21,567 nucleotides of DNA from NCBI GenBank assembly GCA_900550355.1, contig URRT01000010.1, positions 1 to 21,567 of the forward strand. Direction: 5' to 3'. Under the pieces are notes generated by a model. It made no database searches, was not told the origin of the DNA, and was given only the letters and a program-made list of their open reading frames with translations. Source of the stretch: an uncultured Collinsella sp. (GTDB lineage Bacteria > Actinomycetota > Coriobacteriia > Coriobacteriales > Coriobacteriaceae). The position numbers and the translations under genes are program-made. This document shows, one piece after another, positions 1-7,747 of the stretch; position 1 is the first letter of the stretch, and the number at the start of each line of letters is the position of its first letter.

Positions 1-898
1 GCGTCTGCGCTCGCGCACGCTGGGCCTCATGCTGGAGGACACGGCGCTCGAGCTGGGTGCGATGGCGCTGAGCCCGCTGTCCAAAACCGAGTATGCGCTG
101 GCGGCGCCGGCGCTTTGCGGCGGTTACCAGGGCGACTTTGCGCCCTTTGGCGATGTGTACCTGTCGACGCTTGAGTTTGTGGCGCGTGTGCGCAACCGCA
201 CGTCTGCCGTGGTGCCCCAAGAGCTCGTGACGCTCAACGCGGTGGAAGATTGTATGGAGCGCGTGCTGGCGCAGGCGCTCTCGACGCTCGACGGTCCGGT
301 CGATATGCTCGACCGCGCGGCACAGCTGCTCGGCGGGCTTGAGCCGGGTGAGGTCGATGGCGCGCTCGAGGCGCACGTGGACCGCAATCGAGCTTTCGAC
401 GACATCCCGATGGCCGCCGGCAAGCCCGAGGCTTGCTCGCTGCTGCTGATGCTCGTGCGTCAGGGCGAGGCCGCCCGCCGCATGCTGCCGACGGCGCCGA
501 TCGTCTCGGCCCGTTCGTTTGTTGAGCGCGCCTGGCCGTACATGCTCGCGTGGTCCGACCTGGGGCTGAGCGGCAAGGAACGCATGACGGTCGATGCGCT
601 GGCGCGCGCCGAGGTGAACCGCTTTGCCGACGAGGATACAAGCGAGCGCATGCGTGGCGAGATGATGGGCATATTGGGTGACCTGTTGGGCATTTCGCCC
701 GAGCAGATGGAGGAGCTGCGCTCTGAGGACGGTCAGCGTCGTTTACACGAGGGAATGAAAAAGTTCGAGGGCGAGGTTCAGGACGCCATCGATAAGATGA
801 TGGGCGGTCAGGGCGGCTCGCAAGGTAGTCCCCAGGGTGGCCCGATGCCGCACCCGCCAGTAGATCCGAGGCAGTTCCCCTTTTTCTCGCAGACCTAG
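1..898 (+). CDS. Hypothetical protein, 3' part (5' end outside window)
   Basis: The reading frame is open from the first bases of the window (first full codon at base 2), so the gene is probably cut by the window edge; an internal ATG lies at 29. About 299 codons are visible. The product is mostly helical, acidic and rich in Ala, Leu and Glu, with no transmembrane segment. It ends in a low-complexity Gly/Gln/Pro tail (MMGGQGGSQGSPQGG followed by Pro-rich residues) and a TAG stop at 896-898. I recognise no domain, and it is not YebC, the gene that often precedes ruvC. Coding is supported by third-position GC like that of the neighbours and by the long frame; frames on the other strand are shadows. 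A large imperfect hairpin element follows it. The function is unknown. Confidence 0.75.
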   Translation, partial: RLRSRTLGLMLEDTALELGAMALSPLSKTEYALAAPALCGGYQGDFAPFGDVYLSTLEFVARVRNRTSAVVPQELVTLNAVEDCMERVLAQALSTLDGPVDMLDRAAQLLGGLEPGEVDGALEAHVDRNRAFDDIPMAAGKPEACSLLLMLVRQGEAARRMLPTAPIVSARSFVERAWPYMLAWSDLGLSGKERMTVDALARAEVNRFADEDTSERMRGEMMGILGDLLGISPEQMEELRSEDGQRRLHEGMKKFEGEVQDAIDKMMGGQGGSQGSPQGGPMPHPPVDPRQFPFFSQT

Positions 899-906
899 GC
901 CGCTGC

Positions 907-1004
907 GCGCCCGCCAGAGCGGTAATCTGCCTTTCAATCGTCGGGCATGACCGCCAGGTCAATGCCCTCCTCTTTCAAGGCACCTTGCTCGCTCTGGCGG
1001 GCGC
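907..1004. repeat. 98-bp element with perfect 15-bp inverted ends and internal hairpins
   Basis: Bases 907-921 (GCGCCCGCCAGAGCG) are the exact reverse complement of 990-1004. Between them lies a second hairpin, 943-952 with 957-967 (GGGCA-TGACC, loop GCCA, GGTCA-A-TGCCC, one bulged A). A short palindrome follows at 976-987 (CAAGG CA CCTTG). It lies 9 bp after the stop of the first gene and just before the ruvC promoter. It could be a U-tract-less terminator, a small mobile-element remnant (no target duplication seen) or part of a transcribed RNA. Confidence 0.6.
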
Positions 1005-1029
1005 TCGCTTGCGTATGCTCAACCTGCAT
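934..1029 (-). CDS. Possible 31-residue small ORF
   Basis: On the minus strand an ATG at 1029 opens a frame of 31 codons closed by TGA at 934-936, with an in-frame TAA directly before the ATG. The peptide starts MQVEHTQASARQ and ends EEGIDLAVMPDD, which reads like ordinary protein. There is no convincing ribosome binding site, and the frame overlaps the inverted-repeat element, so it may be chance or a decayed gene end. Confidence 0.2.
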   Translation of the reverse strand: MQVEHTQASARQSEQGALKEEGIDLAVMPDD

Positions 1030-1040
1030 TTAATCTCGGC

Positions 1041-1070
1041 TGACTTATGTGGCTGGCGTTGTGTTATTCT
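1041..1070 (+). promoter_or_regulatory. ruvCAB promoter
   Basis: An extended -10 element, TGT then TATTCT, lies at 1062-1070. A TGACTT stretch at 1041-1046 sits 18 bp upstream of the hexamer and may serve as -35. The predicted start point falls inside the LexA box that follows, about 60 nt before the ruvC start codon. Confidence 0.55.
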
Positions 1071-1084
1071 AGAACAGACGTTCG
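1071..1084 (+). promoter_or_regulatory. LexA (SOS) box of the ruvC promoter
   Basis: The sequence AGAACAGACGTTCG fits the Gram-positive/actinobacterial SOS consensus CGAACRNRYGTTYG at every position except the first. It starts one base after the -10 hexamer and so covers the expected transcription start, a repressor position. It implies DNA-damage induction of the ruv operon, as known for ruvC in mycobacteria. Confidence 0.8.
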
Positions 1085-1139
1085 TGAGTAGTGCGCGGGG
1101 CCTTGCCTTGCGCTTGGAAAAAGGCGAGGGGAGGTTGGC

Positions 1140-1661
1140 TTGGTCATTTTGGGCATCGACCCCGGTTTGGCTCATACGGGTTGGGGGATTATCGAGGAGC
1201 GGCGTGGCGAGGTTCGCTGCCGTGCCTATGGCTGTATCGAGACCAGAGCGGGCAGCCCGCTCGCGGTGCGCCTGTCGCATATCGCCCATGACCTTAAGGA
1301 TGTCGTCGAGCGTTATCGACCCGACACGGCTGCTGTCGAGAGCATCTACTTTGGCGCCAACGTTCGTTCGGCCATTCCCACGGCGCATGCCCGAGGTGCT
1401 GCGCTTGTGGCGCTTTCGGAGTGCGCGCTCGAGATTGGCGAGTACACGCCCATGCAGATCAAACAGGCTGTGGTGGGCACCGGCGCCGCGGACAAGCGGC
1501 AGGTCGCCTACATGGTACGCACTCTAACACAGCTCGACCACGACCCGCATCCCGACCATGCCGCCGATGCCCTGGCCTGCGCCATCTGCCACGTAAACCT
1601 CAGCCGCACCCGCGCCCTCACCGGTGGCGAGTTCTATCAACAGAGAGGAACCGGATACTGA
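1140..1661 (+). CDS. ruvC: Crossover junction endodeoxyribonuclease RuvC
   Basis: RuvC is the resolvase that cuts Holliday junctions left by RuvAB branch migration. The start is TTG at 1140, preceded by a GGGGAGG ribosome binding site with five bases between; it gives the classic N-terminus MVILGIDPGLAHTGWG. Expected catalytic residues are visible: Asp7 in GIDPG, Glu67 in AAVES, and the C-terminal HAAD motif (His140, Asp143). His replaces the first Asp seen in E. coli, as in the Thermus enzyme. The length of 173 residues is typical. The stop TGA shares one base with the ruvA ATG (TGATG), so the two are translationally coupled. A LexA box lies on the promoter upstream. Identification is secure. 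Confidence 0.97.
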   Translation: MVILGIDPGLAHTGWGIIEERRGEVRCRAYGCIETRAGSPLAVRLSHIAHDLKDVVERYRPDTAAVESIYFGANVRSAIPTAHARGAALVALSECALEIGEYTPMQIKQAVVGTGAADKRQVAYMVRTLTQLDHDPHPDHAADALACAICHVNLSRTRALTGGEFYQQRGTGY

Positions 1662-2281
1662 TGATCTCCCAGCTCCACGGAACGCTTGTCGAGGCCACGA
1701 TGAGCTCGGCTGTCGTCGATGTGTCGGGCGTTGGCTTTGAGCTCGGCATCTCGGGCAGCACTGCGGTCACGTTGCCGACGCCCGGCGGCGAGGTCCGCCT
1801 CTACACGCGCATGCAGGTGCGCGAGGACGCCATGACACTTTTCGGTTTTTCCTCAAAGGATGAGCGCACGATGTTCGACCGGCTCGTGTCCGTTTCGGGC
1901 GTTGGCCCGCGCCTGGCGCTTGCCGTGCTTTCCACCTATACCGTGGGGCAGCTGTATTCGCTGGTGATGGCCGAGGACGACAAGGGCATGGCCAAGGTAC
2001 CCGGTGTGGGCAAAAAGACAGCTCAGCGCCTGATCCTGGAACTCAAGAGCACCTTTGCCAAGGATAAGGGCTTTGTGCCGGTCGACGTGATTCCCGGCCA
2101 GGTTGCGATGCCCGTGCCCGCTGCTGCTCCCTCGGCCATCGATGATGCCCGTGCGGCGCTCCTTTCCATGGGCTTTAGCCCGCAGGAGACCGATGTTGCC
2201 CTGAGCGGGTATGATGGGCAGAATATGCGTGTCGAGGATCTGCTCGGCGCGGCGCTTAAGCGACTCGGAATGGATGCGTGA
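1661..2281 (+). CDS. ruvA: Holliday junction branch migration protein RuvA
   Basis: RuvA binds the four-way junction as a tetramer and loads the RuvB motor. The ATG at 1661 overlaps the ruvC stop by one base and has GAGAGG about 11 bases upstream. A longer frame opening at 1421 is not the start because it would run through ruvC. The 206-residue product shows the N-terminal OB domain (MISQLHGTLVE to FGFSSKDE) and then two helix-hairpin-helix motifs, VSGVGPRLALAVLS and VPGVGKKTAQRLILEL. A Pro/Ala-rich linker follows, then the C-terminal RuvB-binding helical domain (ARAALLSMGFS onward). The stop overlaps the ruvB start by one base. The middle position of the ruvC-A-B order is the usual one. Confidence 0.97.
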   Translation: MISQLHGTLVEATMSSAVVDVSGVGFELGISGSTAVTLPTPGGEVRLYTRMQVREDAMTLFGFSSKDERTMFDRLVSVSGVGPRLALAVLSTYTVGQLYSLVMAEDDKGMAKVPGVGKKTAQRLILELKSTFAKDKGFVPVDVIPGQVAMPVPAAAPSAIDDARAALLSMGFSPQETDVALSGYDGQNMRVEDLLGAALKRLGMDA

Positions 2282-3348
2282 TGTGGGAAGCCGATGACTC
2301 TCAGGACCTGTGGGCGACGCCCGGTAACTCGCCGGCGGCATCCATGGCGCACGGCGAGCGCATGGTGGGCTCGGAGCTGACGGCCGAGGACCTCGATGTC
2401 GACCGCACTTTGCGCCCCCAGCGCCTGGACGACTACTGCGGCCAGGAGCACATCAAGCAGAGCCTGCGCGTGTTGATCGAAGCGGCGCAGAACCGTGGCG
2501 AGACGCTCGACCACGTGATTTTCTCGGGTCCTCCGGGCCTGGGCAAGACCACGCTGGCCACCGTTATCGCCAACGAGCTGGGCGCTCAGATCAAGACCAC
2601 GAGTGGCCCCGCCATCGCGCGCACGGGCGACCTGGCGGCCATCCTTACTAACTTGCAGCCGGGTGATGTGCTGTTTATCGACGAGATCCACCGCCTCAAC
2701 CGTTCGGTCGAGGAGGTCCTGTACCCCGCGATGGAGGACTTTGCGCTCGATATCGTGATCGGCAAGGGTCCGGCGGCGCGCTCGATTCGCCTGGATATTC
2801 CTAAGTTTACGCTGGTAGCGGCAACGACCCGCTCAGGCATGTTGACCGGCCCGTTGCGCGACCGCTTTGGCATTTCGTATCGCCTGGATTACTACACGGT
2901 CGAGGAGCTCGCGCAGATTGTGACGCGCTCGGCGACTATCCTGGGCGTGACGATCGACCATCCCAGTGCACTCGAGATCGGCTCGCGTTCGCGCGGCACG
3001 CCGCGTCTTGCCAACCGCCTGCTCAAGCGCGTGCGCGACTATGCGCAGGTGCGCGGCAACGGTCCCATTGAGCTCGATATCTGCCGTCAGGCACTCGAGT
3101 TCTTCGAGATCGACGAGCTCGGTCTGGACTGGATGGATATTCGCATTTTGGAGACGCTCGCCAAGACGTTCTCCGGTCGTGCCGTGGGACTTACGACCCT
3201 TGCCAGCGCGGTGGGCGAGGACCCGGGCACGCTCGAGGATGTCTATGAGCCCTATTTGCTGCAATGCGGGTTGATGATTCGTACGCCGCAGGGCCGTCAG
3301 GCAACCCTTCGCACCTTTGAGCACCTGGGGATTGAACCTACCGTTTAG
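2281..3348 (+). CDS. ruvB: Holliday junction branch migration DNA helicase RuvB
   Basis: RuvB is the AAA+ hexameric motor that drives branch migration on RuvA-bound junctions. The ATG at 2281 overlaps the ruvA stop by one base, mirroring the ruvC/ruvA junction; a GTG one codon upstream (2278) is the alternative. There is little ribosome binding site, so translation probably depends on coupling. The 355-residue product shows Walker A GPPGLGKTT (from residue 83), Walker B LFIDEIHR (residues 131-138), sensor 1 in AATTRSGML, the arginine-finger region LRDRFG and the C-terminal winged-helix DNA-binding domain. The N-terminus carries about 35 residues of non-conserved acidic extension before the core DRTLRPQRLDDY. 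No clear terminator follows before the fhs promoter. Confidence 0.97.
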   Translation: MWEADDSQDLWATPGNSPAASMAHGERMVGSELTAEDLDVDRTLRPQRLDDYCGQEHIKQSLRVLIEAAQNRGETLDHVIFSGPPGLGKTTLATVIANELGAQIKTTSGPAIARTGDLAAILTNLQPGDVLFIDEIHRLNRSVEEVLYPAMEDFALDIVIGKGPAARSIRLDIPKFTLVAATTRSGMLTGPLRDRFGISYRLDYYTVEELAQIVTRSATILGVTIDHPSALEIGSRSRGTPRLANRLLKRVRDYAQVRGNGPIELDICRQALEFFEIDELGLDWMDIRILETLAKTFSGRAVGLTTLASAVGEDPGTLEDVYEPYLLQCGLMIRTPQGRQATLRTFEHLGIEPTV

Positions 3349-3443
3349 GGCGCTTTGTTTTGGCGGGCTGTTGGGCTATCGCTGGGCATCGGGTAAACAT
3401 ATCGCCGTTCATCGGTTATGGGCGTTTTACTATTGCGCGCCCG

Positions 3444-3452
3444 TGCTATGCT
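3444..3452 (+). promoter_or_regulatory. fhs promoter, extended -10
   Basis: TGC followed by TATGCT forms a good extended -10 element about 40 bp before the fhs start codon. No strong -35 is evident (TTTTAC at 3425-3430 is the nearest). The same CGTGCTA layout recurs before the cobalamin riboswitch near 21240. Confidence 0.5.
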
Positions 3453-3492
3453 GAATTGGTCTTTTTCTCATTCGGTAACGAAAGGACCGCCC

Positions 3493-5160
3493 ATGCCTAC
3501 TGACATCGAAATCGCACGTTCCGTCACGCCGCTGCCCATTACCGAGGTGGCTAAGAACGCCGGCGTCGACGTAAAGCACCTGATTCCGTACGGCTTCGAC
3601 AAGGCTAAGGTTGACTATTCACTGCTCAACGAGCCGACCGATCACCAGGCCAAGCTCGTCCTCGTGACCGCTATCAACCCAACGCCTGCGGGCGAGGGCA
3701 AGACCACCACGACCATCGGTCTGGCCGATGGCCTGCGTCGTCGCGGCGTCAAGAGTGCCGTGGCCCTGCGCGAGCCTTCGCTCGGCCCCGTCTTTGGCGT
3801 TAAGGGCGGTGCTGCCGGCGGCGGCTGGGCTCAGGTCATCCCCATGGAGGATATCAACCTGCACTTTACCGGCGACTTCCACGCTATCGGTGCTGCCAAT
3901 AACCTGCTGGCCGCCATGCTCGACAACCATATTCAGCAGGGCAATCAGCTCGGTATTGACGTTAAGCGCATCACTTGGAAGCGCGTCGTCGATATGAACG
4001 ACCGTCAGCTGCGCCACGTTATCGACGGCATTGGCGGTAAGGCCCAGGGCGTGCCGCGCGAGGACGGCTTCGATATCACCGTCGCCTCCGAGGTCATGGC
4101 AATCCTGTGCCTGTCTACGAGCATCAGCGACCTCAAGGAGCGCCTGGGCGAGATCGTCGTCGGCTACAGCTTTGCCGGCGAGCCCGTCCGTGCCCGCGAC
4201 CTTAAGGCCCAGGGTGCCATGGCCGCGTTGCTTAAGGACGCGCTCAAGCCCAACCTGGTGCAAACGCTCGAGGGCACGCCCGCGTTTGTCCACGGCGGTC
4301 CCTTCGCCAACATTGCCCACGGCTGCAACTCTATCATGGCCACGCGTATGGCGATGCGCTTTGGCGATGTCGCCATTACCGAGGCCGGCTTCGGTGCCGA
4401 TTTGGGCGCCGAGAAATTCCTCGACATCAAGTGCCGCATGACGGGCGTTCGCCCCAGCGCCGTCGTGGTCGTCGCGACCGCTCGTGCGCTGAAGTACAAC
4501 GGTGGCGTCGCCAAGGCCGACCTCAACGAGGAGAACCTCGAGGCACTCAAGGCCGGCATGCCCAACCTGCTGCGTCACGTCGACAACATCCAGAACGTTT
4601 ATGGTCTGCCCTGCGTGGTCGCCATCAACCGCTTCCCGACGGACACCGAGGCCGAGCTTGCGCTCATCGAGTCCGAGTGCCAGAAGCTCGGCGTCAACGT
4701 TAAGCTTTCCGAGGTCTGGGCCAAGGGCGGCGAGGGCGCGCTCGAGCTTGCCGATGAGGTCATGCGTCTGATTGAGCAGCCGAGCGAGCTCAAGTTTGCC
4801 TATGAGGACGGCGCCGATGTGGCCGACGCTCTTGAGGCCATTGCCACCAAGGTCTACCGCGCCGACGGTGTTGACTTTACGCCGGCCGCCAAGCGCCAGC
4901 TCGCCGAGCTGCGCGAGAACGGCTTTGGCAACCTGCCGGTGTGCGTGGCCAAGACGCAGTACAGCTTTAGCGACAACGCCAAGGCCCTGGGCGCTCCCGA
5001 GAACTTCCGCATCACGGTGCGCGAGCTCAAGGTTTCCGCCGGTGCCCACTTTGTGGTCGCACTGACTGGCAGTGTTCTGACCATGCCGGGCCTGCCCAAG
5101 GTCCCTGCGGCCGAGAACATCGACGTCGACAACGACGGCAACATCACCGGCCTGTTCTAA
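3493..5160 (+). CDS. fhs: Formate--tetrahydrofolate ligase
   Basis: This enzyme makes 10-formyl-THF from formate, THF and ATP and is the entry step of the folate C1 pathway. I place the start at ATG 3493, behind GAAAGGA with a six-base spacer. The frame extends upstream to 3418, but that stretch contains the promoter. The 555-residue length is typical. The N-terminus (IEIARSVTPLPITEVAKNAG), the P-loop-like TPAGEGKTTTT (residues 64-74), LREPSLGPVFGVKGGAAGGG and GGPFANIAHGCNS are all characteristic. It is transcribed alone, with its own promoter and terminator. Its partners, fchA and folD, lie about 10.5 kb downstream on the same strand. The long opposite-strand frame inside it is a codon-bias shadow. 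Confidence 0.97.
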   Translation: MPTDIEIARSVTPLPITEVAKNAGVDVKHLIPYGFDKAKVDYSLLNEPTDHQAKLVLVTAINPTPAGEGKTTTTIGLADGLRRRGVKSAVALREPSLGPVFGVKGGAAGGGWAQVIPMEDINLHFTGDFHAIGAANNLLAAMLDNHIQQGNQLGIDVKRITWKRVVDMNDRQLRHVIDGIGGKAQGVPREDGFDITVASEVMAILCLSTSISDLKERLGEIVVGYSFAGEPVRARDLKAQGAMAALLKDALKPNLVQTLEGTPAFVHGGPFANIAHGCNSIMATRMAMRFGDVAITEAGFGADLGAEKFLDIKCRMTGVRPSAVVVVATARALKYNGGVAKADLNEENLEALKAGMPNLLRHVDNIQNVYGLPCVVAINRFPTDTEAELALIESECQKLGVNVKLSEVWAKGGEGALELADEVMRLIEQPSELKFAYEDGADVADALEAIATKVYRADGVDFTPAAKRQLAELRENGFGNLPVCVAKTQYSFSDNAKALGAPENFRITVRELKVSAGAHFVVALTGSVLTMPGLPKVPAAENIDVDNDGNITGLF

Positions 5161-5185
5161 GCCTGCTGCCCATAGCTGCTTGTCC

Positions 5186-5222
5186 GCCCCGCCGTGCCCA
5201 CAAGGCCCGGCGGGGCTTTTTT
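5186..5222 (+). terminator. Intrinsic terminator of fhs
   Basis: Bases 5186-5198 pair with 5204-5216 (13-bp GC-rich stem with one mismatch, five-base loop). A run of six T follows directly. It begins 25 bp after the fhs stop. Confidence 0.92.
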
Positions 5223-5339
5223 ATCCTTAGGCCCGCGCATGTCTTGTAGATACCGACGGGCTCTGCCCATCATAGGCTTTTGCGCGGGTAGAATGCATGG
5301 ATAACTTGATGCTCACGCGCGACGGAAAGGAATCGTTGC

Positions 5340-6329
5340 ATGGATCAGGACAAGACAACCGTGACGGGCGGCTACGGTTCCGCGCAGGCTGGCGATAGCG
5401 CCGATGCGACCCGCGTTGTTCCCAACCCCGGATATACCGACCCCGCCGCGACGCAGCCTTCTGCCGAGCCCACCCGGGTTATGGGCTATGGCGACACGGC
5501 GCAGGATTCTTGCGCTGCATCTTCGCAAGGCCCCTATGGCAACGCAGCTCCGGACCCGTTTGATTATGCGTCGCAGGATTCTTATGCCGCTTCGACACCG
5601 AATCCCTATGATGACCTGCCGCAGAATCCCATTCCGCAGCCTCAGCAGACGACGTATATGCCTCGCACGGCGCAGCCTCGCTACGAGTCGCGCGAGCCGT
5701 ATCGCGAGTACCCCAAGTCGATTCCGCAATATGGCGAGGACGAGGAGAAGAAGCCGTCGCGTTCGTCGAGCGTGATCAAGAAGATCCTCATCGTGCTGGC
5801 GATCTTCTTTGCGCTGTCGGTTGTGTTTGCCATCGTGTCGGGCATGCTCAACAAGCGAGGGAGTTCAACGGCCGATACCACTGCCGAGCAAACCGAGTCC
5901 GCCTCGTCTAGCACCGTCGATCTGAGCGATATCCCGGGGCAGTACTGGTCCAACGCCAAAAAGCTTCTCAAGTCGCGCGGCGCCGATCTTTCGAATGCCG
6001 TGGTCCTGACTGATGATGGCTCAACGCCCGTCATCGATGCCAACTGGGTCGTTACTTCTGCCTACTATAACGACAACGGCAACCTCGAAATTCAACTCAC
6101 GCACAAGAACAGCTCGGGCAACTCGTCCGGCGGCCAAAGCGGTACCGACAGCTCGAGCTCCAATACGCTGGAGGACTTGAGCAACAAGGCACAGGAGTTG
6201 GGAGACAAGGCGCAAGAGCTGGGCGATACGGCACAAAACCTGGGCGACACCGCGCAGAACTTGGGCGACATGGCGACGGATGCCTGGAACGCACTGCAAA
6301 ACGGCATCTCGGGCGCGCAGGGAAACTAG
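5340..6329 (+). CDS. Single-pass membrane protein with Pro-rich cytoplasmic part and PASTA-like domain
   Basis: The 329-residue product starts at ATG 5340 behind GGAAAGGA with eight bases between. Residues 1-140 are low-complexity, rich in Pro, Tyr, Gln and Asp, with two TRV motifs (near residues 24 and 45) of the kind often phosphorylated by Ser/Thr kinases. A basic stretch and a hydrophobic helix (about residues 146-169) follow, so the N-terminus is probably cytoplasmic. Outside lies a Ser/Thr-rich linker. Residues 197-256 (from DIPGQYWSNAKKLLKSRG) resemble a PASTA domain in pattern. Four exact-length heptads (residues 283-310) then precede the end. I do not recognise a named family. A link to cell-wall sensing is only inferred from the PASTA-like fold. 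The gene converges on the CDF transporter gene, 18 bp away. Confidence 0.8.
   Translation: MDQDKTTVTGGYGSAQAGDSADATRVVPNPGYTDPAATQPSAEPTRVMGYGDTAQDSCAASSQGPYGNAAPDPFDYASQDSYAASTPNPYDDLPQNPIPQPQQTTYMPRTAQPRYESREPYREYPKSIPQYGEDEEKKPSRSSSVIKKILIVLAIFFALSVVFAIVSGMLNKRGSSTADTTAEQTESASSSTVDLSDIPGQYWSNAKKLLKSRGADLSNAVVLTDDGSTPVIDANWVVTSAYYNDNGNLEIQLTHKNSSGNSSGGQSGTDSSSSNTLEDLSNKAQELGDKAQELGDTAQNLGDTAQNLGDMATDAWNALQNGISGAQGN
6186..6269 (+). repeat. Four 21-bp units encoding the heptad (K/T)AQ(E/N)LGD
   Basis: The four units encode KAQELGD, KAQELGD, TAQNLGD and TAQNLGD. The codons differ at many third positions, so the peptide repeat is old and kept by selection, not a fresh slippage product. An amphipathic helix or coiled coil is likely. 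Confidence 0.85.
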
Positions 6330-6347
6330 CGGACGAGCGGAGCGGGG

Positions 6348-7529
6348 CTACAGCTGCTCGGCCGGACGCTCGGGCGAGCTAAAGCCCGAATCAAACGTGA
6401 CGACGCATGAGACGTCGGGCCGGCGCTCGTGCACGATGCGCGTGACGAGCTCCAGCAGCTCCTCGTCGGATATGTCAAAGCCGTCGGGACGCACCAGGTC
6501 AAACGAAACGAACCCGTCGTGCTCGTGCAGGTCGTGGATGGAGAGCGCGGGATCGATCTGCATGACGCCGCGCTTGACCCAGCCGCGCAGGTCGTCGCCA
6601 GTGGTGGCGATGGGGTCGCAGTGCAGCGTGATATCGATGCCCATCTGGCGCTTGATGTCGTGCTCGATGGTGTCCAGAATCTCGTGGTGCTCAAATGCGT
6701 CGCCCTCGCCGGGCATCTCCACGTGGGCGCTGGCAAACTGACGACCGGGGCCGTAGTCGTGCACCATCAGGTCGTGTGTGCCCAAAACCTGCGGATAGGA
6801 CATGATCTTGTCGCGGATTGCCTGGACGAGCTTGGGGTCGGGCGCTTGCCCCAGCAACGGGCTGATGGCGTCGCGCACTAGGCCCATGCCGCTGATGCAG
6901 ATGAAGATGCCCACACCCAGGCCTGCCCAGCCGTCGAGGTCAAAGCCTGTCGTCTGCGAAATAAGCGCCGCCACCAAGACCGAGCCCGAGGTGATGACGT
7001 CGTTTTTGGAGTCCTGTGCCGTGGCGATGAGCGTCTCCGAGTCGATGCGGTCGCCCAGCGTGCGGTTGAACGCTGCCATCCAGAGCTTAACGAGCATGGA
7101 CAGAACAAGGGCGGCCATGGAGAGCGCCGAATACACGGTGGGGGAAGGCTTGATGATCTTAGTGACCGACTCGAGGATCAGATTGATGCCGACGGCGCAA
7201 ACCAGGACGGCGACGAACAGGCCGGCTAGGTACTCATAGCGACCGTGGCCATAGGGATGGCCTTCGTCTGCCGGGCGGCTGGCAAGGCGGAACCCGAGCA
7301 GGCTCACGATGTTGCTCGAGGCATCGGAGAGGTTGTTGAAAGCGTCGGCGATGAGGGAGACGGAGCCGGCGAGCAGGCCCGCGATGCCCTTGGCCAGGCA
7401 CAGGGTGATGTTGAGGCCAATGCAGACGAGGCTTGCGGAAAAGCCCGCGTTGGTGCGGCAAGATGCATCGACCGGCTCGCTCTCGCTGCCGGGAACAAGC
7501 GTATGTACCAGCCGATTTACAAATAGCAT
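6348..7529 (-). CDS. Cation diffusion facilitator (CDF) transporter, possibly Mn-type
   Basis: CDF proteins export divalent metal ions from the cytoplasm in exchange for protons. I choose ATG 7529 (MLFVNRLVHT, 393 residues) because GAGGA lies eight bases upstream. The frame runs on to 7688, but the probable promoter -10 lies within that part, and ATG 7550 has no binding site. Several transmembrane helices and a C-terminal cytoplasmic domain (DPKLVQAIRDKIMSYPQVLG onward) fit the family. TM2 carries N65xxxD69 (FNNLSDASSN) and TM5 carries D173xxxD177 (AQDSKNDV). Zinc CDFs have HxxxD in these places; the N-D/D-D pattern is closer to Mn-exporting CDFs such as MntE. After the usual domain the protein continues for roughly 100 residues with a His/Asp-rich segment (IHDLHEHDG). 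Confidence 0.92.
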   Translation of the reverse strand: MLFVNRLVHTLVPGSESEPVDASCRTNAGFSASLVCIGLNITLCLAKGIAGLLAGSVSLIADAFNNLSDASSNIVSLLGFRLASRPADEGHPYGHGRYEYLAGLFVAVLVCAVGINLILESVTKIIKPSPTVYSALSMAALVLSMLVKLWMAAFNRTLGDRIDSETLIATAQDSKNDVITSGSVLVAALISQTTGFDLDGWAGLGVGIFICISGMGLVRDAISPLLGQAPDPKLVQAIRDKIMSYPQVLGTHDLMVHDYGPGRQFASAHVEMPGEGDAFEHHEILDTIEHDIKRQMGIDITLHCDPIATTGDDLRGWVKRGVMQIDPALSIHDLHEHDGFVSFDLVRPDGFDISDEELLELVTRIVHERRPDVSCVVTFDSGFSSPERPAEQL

Positions 7530-7562
7530 AGCGGTCGTCCTCACAATCATGTTTAAGGGGAT

Positions 7563-7568
7563 AGTGTA
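7563..7568 (-). promoter_or_regulatory. -10 element of the CDF transporter gene
   Basis: On the minus strand TACACT lies 33 bases before the chosen ATG (7529), leaving room for a short leader with the GAGGA site. No convincing -35 was found. Confidence 0.4.
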
Positions 7569-7700
7569 GCTCGCGCGGGGGCGCCGTGCACCGATGCTCA
7601 GAAAATGCAGCAATAGTCTGCCGGTGCTAACGAGCGAGCCTTCTCGTCTGCCTGGGTGGTCCATTTTGGGCCACATGGGTATGGGCATGTGCCTGCTTGC

Positions 7701-7719
7701 TCGACATACTTAATGTCGA
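7701..7719. promoter_or_regulatory. Perfect 7-bp inverted repeat before the zinc-ribbon gene
   Basis: TCGACAT at 7701-7707 and ATGTCGA at 7713-7719 flank ACTTA. The palindrome lies 28 bp before the start codon at 7748 and overlaps a CATACT hexamer that could be a -10, so it may be an operator. Confidence 0.4.
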
Positions 7720-7747
7720 CAGCCCCTGTGCAAAGGAGGACGTTTCC

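Noticed and set aside
1421..1660. 80-codon N-terminal extension of RuvA
   Set aside because: It overlaps ruvC entirely and reads as Arg/His-rich out-of-frame sequence; ATG 1661 gives the canonical RuvA start.
3348..3492. Possible THF riboswitch before fhs
   Set aside because: No sequence or pairing resembling the THF aptamer is present; only a promoter and ribosome binding site are seen.
3619..5049. 476-codon open frame on the minus strand inside fhs
   Set aside because: It lies wholly within a secure gene in the opposite direction, has no ribosome binding site or family likeness, and is explained by high third-position GC.
6186..6269. CRISPR-like or phase-variable tandem repeat
   Set aside because: The units are in frame within a gene and diverged at synonymous positions, without spacers or identical copies.
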